Assembly: GCA_963816855.1 (NCBI GenBank)
Contig: CAWFMA010000006.1
Coordinates: 62,001 to 126,000, forward strand
Origin: DASTFP01 sp963816855
GTDB taxonomy: Bacteria; Verrucomicrobiota; Verrucomicrobiia; Chthoniobacterales; Terrimicrobiaceae
Length of the DNA: 64,000 bases
Direction of reading: 5' to 3'
Position numbers and translations under genes: made by a program. The notes under the pieces are model-generated. The model worked only from the letters and a program-made list of their open reading frames with translations. It ran no database searches and had not been told where the DNA came from. Shown here one piece after another: positions 16,157-24,709 of the stretch (position 1 is its first letter; each line of letters begins with the position of its first letter).

Positions 16157-17965
16157 ATGAAGCGACGTATCTTCCTCGGCCTGGCTCCAATCTTCGTTTT
16201 GATCGTCGTGATGGGTGCTTGTGCGGTGTTGCTCTTCACAAAATTAGGAACCCGGGTTGACGTTATCCTGCGGGAAAACTTTCGCAGCGTGCTTGCTGGA
16301 CAGCAAATGAAAGAGGCTGCCGAGAGGATGGTCTCCGCCTTGTTTTTCTCGCTCGTGGGCGAAGAGGAACGTGGCCGCGATCTTTACGCAAAGAACCTTC
16401 CTATTTTCAAGGAGGGGCTCGAAACGGAATTGGGTAACATTACGCTCCCCGGCGAAGACAAGCTCACCGGCGACTTGCAGCGTTTGCACGACGAGTATAC
16501 CGGGCGCGCCGAGGTGTTTTGGCAGACCGTCGACCTTGGAGAACGCCGCGCAATGTATTTCGGCGAGATGCTGCCGACCTTCACTCAGATCAAGGACACG
16601 GCACAGGAGATCGTTTCCATCAACCAGGACGCCATGGTGAAGGCGGACCGCGGCGCGCGCGAACGCAGCGCCCGCTCCACGCGCTACATGATTCTCGCAA
16701 GTGCCCTTGGCATGGGAGCGGCGACCTTCTTCGCCGTCCGGCTGCAGAAAGCGATTCTCCAGCCGATCCAGGCGCTCACGGCCGTTTCCAGGGAACTTGG
16801 CGAGGGAAAACTCGACCAAGTCGTTCCTGTGGAATCGCACGATGAACTCGGCCAACTCGCCGATGCGTTCAACAAGATGGCCACCAAGCTCCGCTCTTAC
16901 CGGCAGCTGACAAGCGATCAAATCCTCCAGGCCCGCCAGATGACGGAGATCACGCTTTCTGCATTCCCCGATCCGATCTTTGCGTTCTCCCCAGAAGGTC
17001 GAATTACTTTCACCAACCCAGCCGCCAATCGGCTCCAACGAAACCTCACCAGCAGTGGCGCCGAGCTGCCCTCTTCTGTGCTAGCGCAAGTCGATCAATT
17101 ATTCAAAGGGGCGCCAGACTACCTCCCAGAAAGCCTCGAGAACGCGATCGTGGTCCGCGTCAATGATCAGGAAAGGTTCCTATTGCCCCGCGTGATAGGA
17201 ATGCGCGACGAAATCGACCGACTTTTTGGAGCGGCTGTTATTCTCCAGGACGTAACGCGGTTCCGCCTGCTCGACGATGTGAAGTCCAACCTCGTCTCCA
17301 CCGTCAGCCATGAACTCAAGACGCCGCTGACCAGCGTCCGCATGGGTTTGCATCTTCTGCTTGAGGAGCGCATCGGCGGGCTGAACCCCAAACAGACCGA
17401 ACTGCTGCTCGCCGCGCGAGAGGAATCCGAGCGCCTTCTGAAGATGATTAACGATCTCCTCGATATTGCCAAGTTGGAGTCCGGCCGCGCAGGTTTGCGC
17501 TGTGAGGAGGTCGATCCCCAATCGCTCGTCCAGAGCGCTGAAGACGACCTGGGTCCAATGGTCGGAGCGCGCGGATTGCAACTCCTCGTCCAAGTCGCAG
17601 CCGACCTCCCGCGCGTGTCCGTGGACAGCTGTCAGATTGAACACGTCTTTTCAAATCTCGTTTCCAACGCGGTGAAGCACTCCAAACGGGGAGACGAGAT
17701 TGTTGTCGCGGCGAGTGAGCAGAACGGAAAAGTCCGGTTTTCCGTTACCGACCATGGTCCCGGAATTCCCACGGAATTTCAATCGCGACTCTTTGAACGC
17801 TTCTTTCGGGTGCCAGGCTCAGATCCACGCGGAGCCGGTCTGGGCCTTGCCATCGCCAGGGAAATTGTGACCGCGCACGGTGGGGAAATCGGCGTGGTCA
17901 GCCGGCCCGGAGAGGGAAGTGAATTCTATTTTGTGCTGCCACCGGCAAACGAAGGGATCGTCTAA
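16157..17965 (+). CDS. Membrane sensor histidine kinase, KinB-like (HAMP-PAS-HisKA-HATPase)
   Basis: The 602-residue protein has a TM helix at about residues 8-30, a roughly 145-residue periplasmic helical sensor, a second TM at about 178-195, HAMP (about 197-250), a PAS-like domain (about 262-365), HisKA with STVSHELKTPLTSV (phospho-His near residue 387) and a HATPase domain with N-box VFSNLVSNAVKHS, G1 VTDHGPGIP and G2 GAGLGLAIAREI. All catalytic motifs are intact. The layout matches KinB, which works with an AlgB-like sigma-54 regulator such as the one at 14488. The receiver gene begins within its stop codon (TAATG), so both may be outputs. The stimulus is unknown. Confidence 0.92.
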   Translation: MKRRIFLGLAPIFVLIVVMGACAVLLFTKLGTRVDVILRENFRSVLAGQQMKEAAERMVSALFFSLVGEEERGRDLYAKNLPIFKEGLETELGNITLPGEDKLTGDLQRLHDEYTGRAEVFWQTVDLGERRAMYFGEMLPTFTQIKDTAQEIVSINQDAMVKADRGARERSARSTRYMILASALGMGAATFFAVRLQKAILQPIQALTAVSRELGEGKLDQVVPVESHDELGQLADAFNKMATKLRSYRQLTSDQILQARQMTEITLSAFPDPIFAFSPEGRITFTNPAANRLQRNLTSSGAELPSSVLAQVDQLFKGAPDYLPESLENAIVVRVNDQERFLLPRVIGMRDEIDRLFGAAVILQDVTRFRLLDDVKSNLVSTVSHELKTPLTSVRMGLHLLLEERIGGLNPKQTELLLAAREESERLLKMINDLLDIAKLESGRAGLRCEEVDPQSLVQSAEDDLGPMVGARGLQLLVQVAADLPRVSVDSCQIEHVFSNLVSNAVKHSKRGDEIVVAASEQNGKVRFSVTDHGPGIPTEFQSRLFERFFRVPGSDPRGAGLGLAIAREIVTAHGGEIGVVSRPGEGSEFYFVLPPANEGIV

Positions 17966-18435
17966 TGCAACCCTGTGTCCTTATCATCGACGACGAGCCG
18001 AACGTGCGTTTGACCTATCGCGTCACGCTCGAGACCGAGGGGTTTGAGGTGCAGGAAGCGTCCGACGCAAGCGCTGCGCTCCGCGAATTGGCTGACAAGG
18101 ACTTCGACCTGGCCATTCTCGACATGCGCATGCCGGAGATGGATGGCCTGGAACTGCTGGAAAGCATGCGCGAGCGCAATATTCAGACGCCGGTTGTGAT
18201 CATCACCGCCTACGGAGACGTTCCCCACGCCGTGCGCGCGATGAAGCTCGGAGCGATTGATTTCCTGCAAAAGCCGCTGACTCCGGAGGCGCTGCGCTCC
18301 GCCGTCGGAGAAATCCTGGGTCACCACGCCAAGCCGGCGCCGCATCCTAATCAGCTATTACCTGCTGCTCCCAATCTGTTTGGTTTTTGCGATCTTCCTC
18401 GTCTCGCAGGGCGTCCAGAACTTCAAACCGCATGA
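17965..18435 (+). CDS. Receiver-only response regulator with a foreign C-terminal tail
   Basis: Residues 1-122 form a full receiver: acidic pair IIDDEP, phospho-acceptor in LAILDMRMPEMDG, Thr in VVIITAYGD and Lys in FLQKPLTPEAL. From about base 18338 the reading frame passes into kdpA-derived DNA in a non-native frame, so the last 30 or so residues (after GHHAKPAP) are probably meaningless. The gene overlaps the kinase stop by one base. It may have had an output domain that was lost in the event that joined it to kdpA, or may always have been receiver-only, acting as a phosphate sink. Confidence 0.82.
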   Translation: MQPCVLIIDDEPNVRLTYRVTLETEGFEVQEASDASAALRELADKDFDLAILDMRMPEMDGLELLESMRERNIQTPVVIITAYGDVPHAVRAMKLGAIDFLQKPLTPEALRSAVGEILGHHAKPAPHPNQLLPAAPNLFGFCDLPRLAGRPELQTA

Positions 18436-19013
18436 CTCGGCGGCGCTCATCGAACCGTTCAACGTCCAAGTGCCAAAGCTTGACGACAAGGGCCAGCCGT
18501 CAACGGCCCGGATAGAAAGCCGTTAATGGTCGAGCAAAAGATCGATACACAGACTATCGTGCAGGGTCAAATTGCTTCGCAGGTCGCGATCAAAATGCTT
18601 GGGACGAATGGCGGTGGTTACGTGAACGCCAATGCTGCCCATCCCTTCGAGAATCCGACGCCGCTTTTCGAACTTCATCCAGATGCTTTCGATCTTCGCA
18701 ATTCCCACAGGACTGACTTATTACCTCGGCCGCACGGTCAAGAACAAATGCACGGCTGGGCGATATGGGCGGCGATGCTGATCGCCTTTCTCGCAGGCGC
18801 GCTCGTTTGTTGGCATTACGAGGCGGCTGGCAATCCGAATCTCGCTGCTCTTGGCGTCGCTCCCGCCGATGGCAATATGGAAGGCAAGGAAGTGCGTTTT
18901 GGCATCTTTAATTCGGCGCTCTTTGCGACGATCACCACGGATGCCTCGTGCGGCGCGGTCAACGCGATGCATGACTCGTTCACCCCGATGGGTGGCCTTG
19001 TTCCGTTGTTGGC
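18338..19013 (+). pseudogene. kdpA: kdpA remnant (potassium-transporting ATPase subunit A), 5' deleted and frameshifted
   Basis: Three reading frames together rebuild the middle of KdpA. One (from about 18341) gives ISYYLLLPICLVFAIFLVSQ and VQNFKPHDSAALIEPFNVQV. The second (from about 18510) gives QTIVQGQIASQVAIKMLGTN and GGGYVNANAAHPFENPTPL, the selectivity-filter region. A detour near 18665-18750 in the third frame gives SNFIQMLSIFAIPTGLTYYL before the second frame resumes (HGWAIWAAM to ASCGAVNAMHDSFTPMGGLVPL). At least three frameshifts are needed and the N-terminal half is missing. KdpA is the K+-conducting membrane subunit of KdpFABC. The residue matches are unmistakable, so this is a dead copy. 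Confidence 0.9.
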
Positions 19014-19128
19014 ATTGAAGGCCTTGGTCGCCATGACGGGAGACGGAACCAACGACGCGCCTGTTCTCGCTCAGGCGGATGTCGGAGTCGCCATGAACAC
19101 CGGCACGCAGGCCGCCAAGGACGCATAA
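19014..19128 (+). pseudogene. kdpB: kdpB fragment joined in frame to the kdpA remnant
   Basis: Directly after KdpA-type sequence the frame continues as LVAMTGDGTNDAPVLAQADV, the hinge/Mg-binding motif of P-type ATPases in the KdpB version, followed by GVAMNTGTQAAKDA and a stop. Only about 35 of some 680 KdpB residues remain. The end of kdpA and more than 500 codons of kdpB are missing between the two pieces. No kdpC is seen. Confidence 0.88.
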
Positions 19129-19210
19129 AAAACAAGTCTGGCTCGCAAGCTGGCTCGGCCGGATGAAGACGAAATACAATGGGTCGCAAGCAAAATTAAT
19201 AAGCCACCTA

Positions 19211-19231
19211 ATTGTTTATTGACTTAACAAT
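19211..19231. promoter_or_regulatory. Candidate MarR operator upstream of the second RND operon
   Basis: The inverted repeat ATTGTT-9 bases-AACAAT lies about 20 bases upstream of the marR-like start. A TTGACT hexamer at 19219-19224 inside it could be a -35 box, so bound repressor would occlude the promoter and give autoregulation. It is assigned on symmetry and location only. Confidence 0.45.
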
Positions 19232-19251
19232 CAGGCGCCTTAGCTTTGGAA

Positions 19252-19776
19252 ATGGCGTATTTGCTGCTCAAGGAAGTTCCGCGCTATGAGTGCTTGCAGG
19301 CCGCGACGGCGCGGGTGCCAGGAGCCGATCCGGCCGTTTGCGAAGCTTTTTTGAACATTCTGCACACCGGTGACGTGGTTTCACGGAGTGAGGCAGGGTT
19401 CTTGGCGCCACACGGGTTGAATCAGGCGCGGCTGATCATTCTGGTGCTGCTTGACAGCTCGCAATCGGGAAGCATGCGTTCTTCGGAGCTCGCCGCCCGC
19501 GCCGGCGTCAGCCGAGCTACCGTGACAGGTTTGCTGGACACGCTGGAAAAGGCGGGCCTGCTTGCGCGCGCGTCGGACGAGCGGGATCGCCGCGCGTCCT
19601 GTGTGAGGGTCACCGACAAGGGCCGGGCACTTCTGCGGAAGGTGCAGCCTTTGTTCATTCGCTGGACCGAAAACATCCTTTCCGCGTTGACTGCTCGGGA
19701 GCGGACCCGATTGGTGGCGCTCTTGCACAAGACCCAGAGGGCCTTCATCGAGCATCCTGGAGTCCCTGTTTTATGA
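19252..19776 (+). CDS. MarR family transcriptional regulator
   Basis: I chose the ATG at 19252 (174 residues) over a TTG six bases earlier. The winged helix at about residues 65-135 contains SSELAARAGVSRATVTGLLD and the wing DERDRRASCVRVTDKGRALL, with the Asp-Arg pattern typical of MarR proteins. C-terminal helices for dimerisation follow. The stop overlaps the start of the membrane-fusion gene (ATGA), so it is the first gene of an efflux operon and probably represses it until a phenolic or antibiotic ligand binds. The family is firm; ligand and target are inferred. Confidence 0.87.
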   Translation: MAYLLLKEVPRYECLQAATARVPGADPAVCEAFLNILHTGDVVSRSEAGFLAPHGLNQARLIILVLLDSSQSGSMRSSELAARAGVSRATVTGLLDTLEKAGLLARASDERDRRASCVRVTDKGRALLRKVQPLFIRWTENILSALTARERTRLVALLHKTQRAFIEHPGVPVL

Positions 19777-20909
19777 TCAAGAAAATCTCGCTTATTGTCC
19801 TCGCGATACTCGCCGCGCTGGCCATTGTTTTTGCGTTGGGGGGAATCAAATTTTTTCAAGTGCGGAAGGCGATCGTCCAGTATGCCTCCTTTTCCCCGCC
19901 TCCTCAGGTGGTCACGTCTTTGATCGCCAGGGAGGAGGAATGGGTTCCCGCTCTGAGGGCCGTTGGATCCACTGCTGCCGTACAGGGCGTTACCGTGAGC
20001 ACCGACGAACCCGGTATCGTGCAAAAAATCAACTTCGAGTCTGGCCAGACGGTCAAGGTGGGCGACTTGCTCGTGCAATTGGAAGTGAGCCAGGAAGAGG
20101 CGCAGTTGCGTTCAGCCGAGGCACAAATGCGGCTGGCGGGAGCGAATCTGGCGCGGCAACAGAATCTGCTCAAAGGCCGCGTCAGCTCGCAGGCGGATTA
20201 CGACACCGCCCAGGCCCAGTACGATCAAGCCGTCGCCAAAGTCGAGGAGGTTAAGGCGCTTATCAACAAGAAGACGATTCGCGCTCCCTTTTCTGGCGTT
20301 CTCGGGATCCGGGCCGTCAATCTTGGCCAATACCTTCAAAGCGGCGCGCCAGTGGCGCCCCTCCAGTCGCTCGACCCCATTTACGTGAATTTCTGGCTGC
20401 CGCAGCAAAATCTCGGCCAGATTGCCGCAGGACAGACGGTCCAGGTGCGTGCGGATGGACTTCCGAACGTTCCGTTCGAGGGCAAGATTAACGCGGTGGA
20501 TGCGATCGTTGACGAGGCAACGCGCAACGTCCGGGTGCAGGCGACACTGCCCAACCCGCAGGGGCTGCTTCGGCCGGGGATGTTCGTAAACACGGAATTG
20601 CCACTCGCCAGCAAGTCCAGTCACATTGTGCTTCCTGCGACCGCCATTCAATACGCGCCGTACGGGGATATGGTTTACGTTATCCAAGAGATCAAGGGTT
20701 CCGATGGAAAACAGTACCGGGGAGTGCAGCAGCGCGTGGTGAAGGTTGGCGAGTCCCGGGGCGATCGCGTCGCGATCCTCTCCGGCATCAATCCTGGCGA
20801 GGAAGTTGTCACCTCCGGCGTCTTCAAGCTTCGTCCGGGTATTCACGTGCAAGTCAATAACAGCATTGAGCCGGCCAATAGCGAGTCGCCGAACCCCGAG
20901 GACACCTGA
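19773..20909 (+). CDS. RND efflux periplasmic adaptor subunit (second system)
   Basis: The 378-residue protein starts with an uncleaved or Sec signal helix (ISLIVLAILAALAIVFALGG), with no lipobox, unlike the adaptor at 10087. It shows first lipoyl half GIVQKINFESGQTVKVGDLL, a short alpha-hairpin, second half IRAPFSGVLGIRAVNLGQYL, and barrel region GLLRPGMFVNTELPLASKS. It bridges the pump at 21022 to an outer-membrane channel not encoded here. It overlaps marR by four bases, so the two are coupled. Confidence 0.92.
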   Translation: MIKKISLIVLAILAALAIVFALGGIKFFQVRKAIVQYASFSPPPQVVTSLIAREEEWVPALRAVGSTAAVQGVTVSTDEPGIVQKINFESGQTVKVGDLLVQLEVSQEEAQLRSAEAQMRLAGANLARQQNLLKGRVSSQADYDTAQAQYDQAVAKVEEVKALINKKTIRAPFSGVLGIRAVNLGQYLQSGAPVAPLQSLDPIYVNFWLPQQNLGQIAAGQTVQVRADGLPNVPFEGKINAVDAIVDEATRNVRVQATLPNPQGLLRPGMFVNTELPLASKSSHIVLPATAIQYAPYGDMVYVIQEIKGSDGKQYRGVQQRVVKVGESRGDRVAILSGINPGEEVVTSGVFKLRPGIHVQVNNSIEPANSESPNPEDT

Positions 20910-21021
20910 CTCATATCGCGGCTTCCGAACCAGACCAATGCATCGGAAAAAGCTCGCGCCCAGGGGGGCGATCTCCGCGAATCCGTGGAAGCCCCGAGCT
21001 AGAGATTAGCGTTCTCCTTTC

Positions 21022-24000
21022 ATGAAGATTACCGACCTGTTCATCAAGCGGCCCGTTCTCGCGATGGTCATCAACCTGCTGATCCTCATCGCCGGGCTGG
21101 TCTCGATAAAGACGCTGAACGTCCGGCAGTATCCGCGCAGTGACATCGCCGTGGTGACCGTAGAGACCGTTTACGTCGGAGCGAACGCTGATCTTGTCCG
21201 GGGCTACATCACCACTCCCTTGGAGCGAGTCATCGCCAGCGCGGACGGCATCGACTACCTTGAATCGTCGAGCGCGCAAGGCTTGAGCACGATCACGGCG
21301 CATTTGAGGTTGAATTTCGACACCAATGCCGCGCTGACGCAGATTCAGGCCAAAGTCGCCCAGGTTCGGAACGACCTGCCGCCCGAGGCGGAAGCTCCAG
21401 TGATCGAAGTGGAGTCCAAGGACTCCGAGTTCGCGGCGATGTACCTGAGCTTCTATTCCCAGGACCTTGATCAGAATCAGATTACCGACTACCTCACCCG
21501 CGTCGTCCAGCCGCAGCTTTCGTCCATTACCGGTGTTCAGCGGGCGGACATTTTGGGCGCTCGAGTCTTCGCGATGCGAATCTGGCTCAAACCGGACAAG
21601 CTCGCCGCTCTCAACCTCACGCCCGCGGAGGTTCATGCGGCGTTGCAAGCAAACAATTACCTGGCGGCAGTTGGCAAAACCAAGGGGGCGATGATTGCGG
21701 TGAACCTGGTGGCCAACACAGATTTGAAGACCGCGGAGGAATTTCGAAATTTGGTAATCCGTCAGAAAGGAGGCGCGATTGTCCGGCTGGGAGATGTGGC
21801 CGACGTCGTTCTGGGTGCGGAGTCCTATGAAGAGGACGTGCGTTTCAGCGGTCAAAAGGCTACCTTTATGGGCGTATGGCCATTGCCGAACGCCAATACC
21901 CTTGACGTCGTGCGGGCGGTCCGCCAGGCGCTGCCGCAAATCGAGGCCAGCGTGCCCGCCGGCATGAAGGTCGGGGTCGCCTACGACTCGACCGTTTACA
22001 TCGAGAGCGCGATCCGCGACGTGCTCAAGACTCTGAGCGAGACGCTGCTCATAGTGATTATCGTGATCTTCCTTTTCATGGGCTCCCTGCGCACGGTGAT
22101 CATCCCGGTCGTCGCGATTCCGATCTCGCTGGTGGGCGCGGTCTTCCTCATGATGCTGGCCGGCTTTACCATCAACCTTTTAACCCTGCTGGCCATCGTC
22201 CTGGCAGTCGGGCTCGTGGTGGACGACGCGATCGTGGTGGTGGAAAACGTCGAACGCCACCTTCAAGAGGGCGAGAGCCCTTTTGAAGCCGCCATCAAGG
22301 GAGCCAGAGAGCTTGTGGGGCCGATCATTGCCATGACCATTACGCTGGCTGCGGTTTACACCCCGATCGGCATTCAAGGAGGTTTGACCGGCGCGCTCTT
22401 TCGCGAGTTTGCTTTCACCCTGGCGGGTGCCGTCATCGTATCGGGAGTTGTGGCGCTCACCTTGTCGCCGATGATGTCGTCTAAACTGCTGCGAGAGGGA
22501 GACGCGGAGCGCGGTTTTGCCGGCTGGATCAACCGGCAATTCGACAGATTGCGGAGCGGCTACATACGGGTTCTGGAGGTGACGGTGACGAACCGGTGGC
22601 CGGTGATCGCCTTCTGCGCCGTCATTGGGCTGCTCTGGGCGCCTTTCCTCATGTTCTCCAAGAGCGAACTGGCTCCCAATGAGGATCAAGGTTTCATTTT
22701 CGGGATCGTTAAGGCGCCGGCCAACGCGACGCTCGACCAGGTCACGCTCTTCTCGGACGAGATCAACAAGGCTTTCAAGAGCGCGCCGGAGGTCGCCGAT
22801 ACTTTCCAGATCAGCATGCCAACAGGAGGTTTCGGCGGCCTGGTCACCAAGCCTTGGAACGAGCGGAAGCGAACCACCGAGCAAATAGCAGCCGAGTTGT
22901 TCCCGAAGACGGGCGCCATCGCTGGCTTGCAAGTTATCCCCATCACCCCCCCGCCGCTTCCGGGCGGCAGCAATTTCCCCGTCGAGTTGGTCATCGCATC
23001 CACCGCCGAGCCCGCCGAGCTTCTGGACGTCGCCAACAAGCTTGTTGCCAAGGCGGTTGAGAGCGGGGTCTTCATGTTTGCGGACACCGACTTGAAATTC
23101 GACCAGCCTCAAACTGAAATCGTGTTCGACCGCGACAAGGTTGCCGTGCTGGGCTTGAATCTCCAGCGAGTTGGCGCGGACTTGTCGACGATGCTCGGCG
23201 GCAACTTCGTCAACCGCTTCAGCAACCAGGGCCGCAGCTACAAGGTCATTCCGCAGATCAAGCGCGCCGAGCGGCTGACCGTCGACCAGCTCAAAGACAT
23301 TTACGTCAGCGGACCGAATGGTCAAATGGTGCAGCTCTCAACGTTCGCGACTCTGAAGAACACGACGGAACCTCGCGAGCTCAAACGGTTTCAGCAGCTT
23401 AATTCCGCCACGATTCAGGGTGCGATTCCGCCGGGAGTCTCAAAAGGCCAGGCTTTGAAGGTGCTTGAAGATGAAGCCAAAAAAATCCTGCCGCCCGGAG
23501 CGGTCATCGACTACGCGGGCGAGTCCCGGCAATTGCGAAAGGAAGGCAACACGTTGGTCACGACCATGGTCCTGTCGTTCGTCTTGATCTTCCTTGTGCT
23601 GGCCGCGCAGTTTGAAAGTTTCCGCGATCCATTCATAATCTTGTTCGGTTCCGTCCCACTGGCGCTTTCCGGCGCTCTGATGTTTGCCTTTCTCGGATTT
23701 ACCTCGGTAAACATCTATAGCCAGGTCGGCCTGATCACCCTGGTGGGACTCGTGTCGAAGAATGGCATTCTCATCGTGGAGTTCGCCAATCACCTCCAGC
23801 GGGAAGGCCTTGACAAGGCCCGGGCCGTCGTTCAAGCGGCGGCGACCCGGCTGCGGCCGATCCTCATGACCACGGCGGCAACCGTTGCGGGGCATACCCC
23901 CCTGATTCTGGCCCACGGCCCCGGAGCCGCTGCGCGGAACAGCATCGGCACGGTGCTGGTCACGGGCATGATCATCGGAACCGCATTTACGCTCTTCGTC

Positions 24001-24105
24001 GTTCCAGCGATCTACGTTGTCGTGGCTAGAACCCGCAAGAGTTTGGCGCCGCGGCCGGCTTCGATGACCCACGGGCATACCGCCCTGGCCGCTGGCCGAG
24101 CGTAG
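21022..24105 (+). CDS. RND efflux permease, HAE1/MdtB-like (second system)
   Basis: This 1027-residue inner-membrane pump has the full set of RND marks: FIKRPVLAMVINLLILIAG at the N-terminus, the TM4 Asp pair in VVDDAIVVVENVERHLQEG, the TM10 Lys in VSKNGILIVEFANHLQREG, and two large periplasmic loops. It lies 112 bases after its adaptor. It differs clearly from the permease at 11269, so this is not a recent duplication. Its position behind the marR-type gene suggests ligand-induced expression. The substrate is unknown. Confidence 0.94.
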   Translation: MKITDLFIKRPVLAMVINLLILIAGLVSIKTLNVRQYPRSDIAVVTVETVYVGANADLVRGYITTPLERVIASADGIDYLESSSAQGLSTITAHLRLNFDTNAALTQIQAKVAQVRNDLPPEAEAPVIEVESKDSEFAAMYLSFYSQDLDQNQITDYLTRVVQPQLSSITGVQRADILGARVFAMRIWLKPDKLAALNLTPAEVHAALQANNYLAAVGKTKGAMIAVNLVANTDLKTAEEFRNLVIRQKGGAIVRLGDVADVVLGAESYEEDVRFSGQKATFMGVWPLPNANTLDVVRAVRQALPQIEASVPAGMKVGVAYDSTVYIESAIRDVLKTLSETLLIVIIVIFLFMGSLRTVIIPVVAIPISLVGAVFLMMLAGFTINLLTLLAIVLAVGLVVDDAIVVVENVERHLQEGESPFEAAIKGARELVGPIIAMTITLAAVYTPIGIQGGLTGALFREFAFTLAGAVIVSGVVALTLSPMMSSKLLREGDAERGFAGWINRQFDRLRSGYIRVLEVTVTNRWPVIAFCAVIGLLWAPFLMFSKSELAPNEDQGFIFGIVKAPANATLDQVTLFSDEINKAFKSAPEVADTFQISMPTGGFGGLVTKPWNERKRTTEQIAAELFPKTGAIAGLQVIPITPPPLPGGSNFPVELVIASTAEPAELLDVANKLVAKAVESGVFMFADTDLKFDQPQTEIVFDRDKVAVLGLNLQRVGADLSTMLGGNFVNRFSNQGRSYKVIPQIKRAERLTVDQLKDIYVSGPNGQMVQLSTFATLKNTTEPRELKRFQQLNSATIQGAIPPGVSKGQALKVLEDEAKKILPPGAVIDYAGESRQLRKEGNTLVTTMVLSFVLIFLVLAAQFESFRDPFIILFGSVPLALSGALMFAFLGFTSVNIYSQVGLITLVGLVSKNGILIVEFANHLQREGLDKARAVVQAAATRLRPILMTTAATVAGHTPLILAHGPGAAARNSIGTVLVTGMIIGTAFTLFVVPAIYVVVARTRKSLAPRPASMTHGHTALAAGRA

Positions 24106-24193
24106 GCGATTTCGTAAGGCGCGGCCGGCTCAAAGGACGCCTGGCCTCGGTTCTCGGTTGCCGAACCTAAGTTTAAGCTAAACTAAAGCTAAG

Positions 24194-24709
24194 CTATCTG
24201 CTGCGCTCGAAAAGACTCGTAAATGGATTGGAGGGAGGTTTCTTGGGCGACGGCGGAGCTGTTGTGAGGTTTGGCTTTTGCAGAATCGGGATCTCTCGGA
24301 GCACTTCGATGCGCACGGCCGCAATTCCACGCTGGTAAATCCCCAGCTCTCGGGCCGCGCCCGCGGTCAGGTCGATTATTCGTCCCCTGATATAGGGACC
24401 GCGATCGTTGATCCGAACAATGATGGATTTTCCCGTTTTGAGATCGACCACCCGGACGGCAGAGCCGAAGGGAAGATTTCGATGGGCCGCGGCCAGTGCG
24501 TTGACGTTAAAACGCTCCCCGCTGGCCGTTCGATGATCCCGGTACCACGATGCAACACCCGTTTGGACGCGCAGCGGATGGGGGTCATAAAGGGTGGTCG
24601 TCGTTTTTCTTGGTTTCGAAATTGTCGTCGCGCAGGCTCCGAGGCCGAGAGAAAACAAAACGAGAAAATAGCGTCGAAGCCAGGCGACTATGAGTTGGCT
24701 TATGCACAC
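24194..24709 (-). CDS. rlpA: RlpA-like septal lipoprotein with double-psi beta-barrel
   Basis: The 171-residue protein starts at a GTG at 24709, overlapping the end of hflX. A lipobox (LGLGAC, Cys near 26) is followed by the RlpA barrel: GVASWYRDHRTASGERFN, LPFGSAVRVVDLKTGKSIIV, RINDRGPYIRGRIIDLTAGA and ARELGI. RlpA proteins are outer-membrane lipoproteins that cut peptidoglycan strands lacking stem peptides. The SPOR domain found in many RlpA proteins is absent, so septal targeting is doubtful. It is the last gene of the RRM-miaA-hflX run and converges on the RND pump gene. Confidence 0.88.
   Translation of the reverse strand: MCISQLIVAWLRRYFLVLFSLGLGACATTISKPRKTTTTLYDPHPLRVQTGVASWYRDHRTASGERFNVNALAAAHRNLPFGSAVRVVDLKTGKSIIVRINDRGPYIRGRIIDLTAGAARELGIYQRGIAAVRIEVLREIPILQKPNLTTAPPSPKKPPSNPFTSLFERSR

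Noticed and set aside
22180..23325. 381-codon minus-strand frame
   Set aside because: Antisense to the second RND pump; no recognisable motif.
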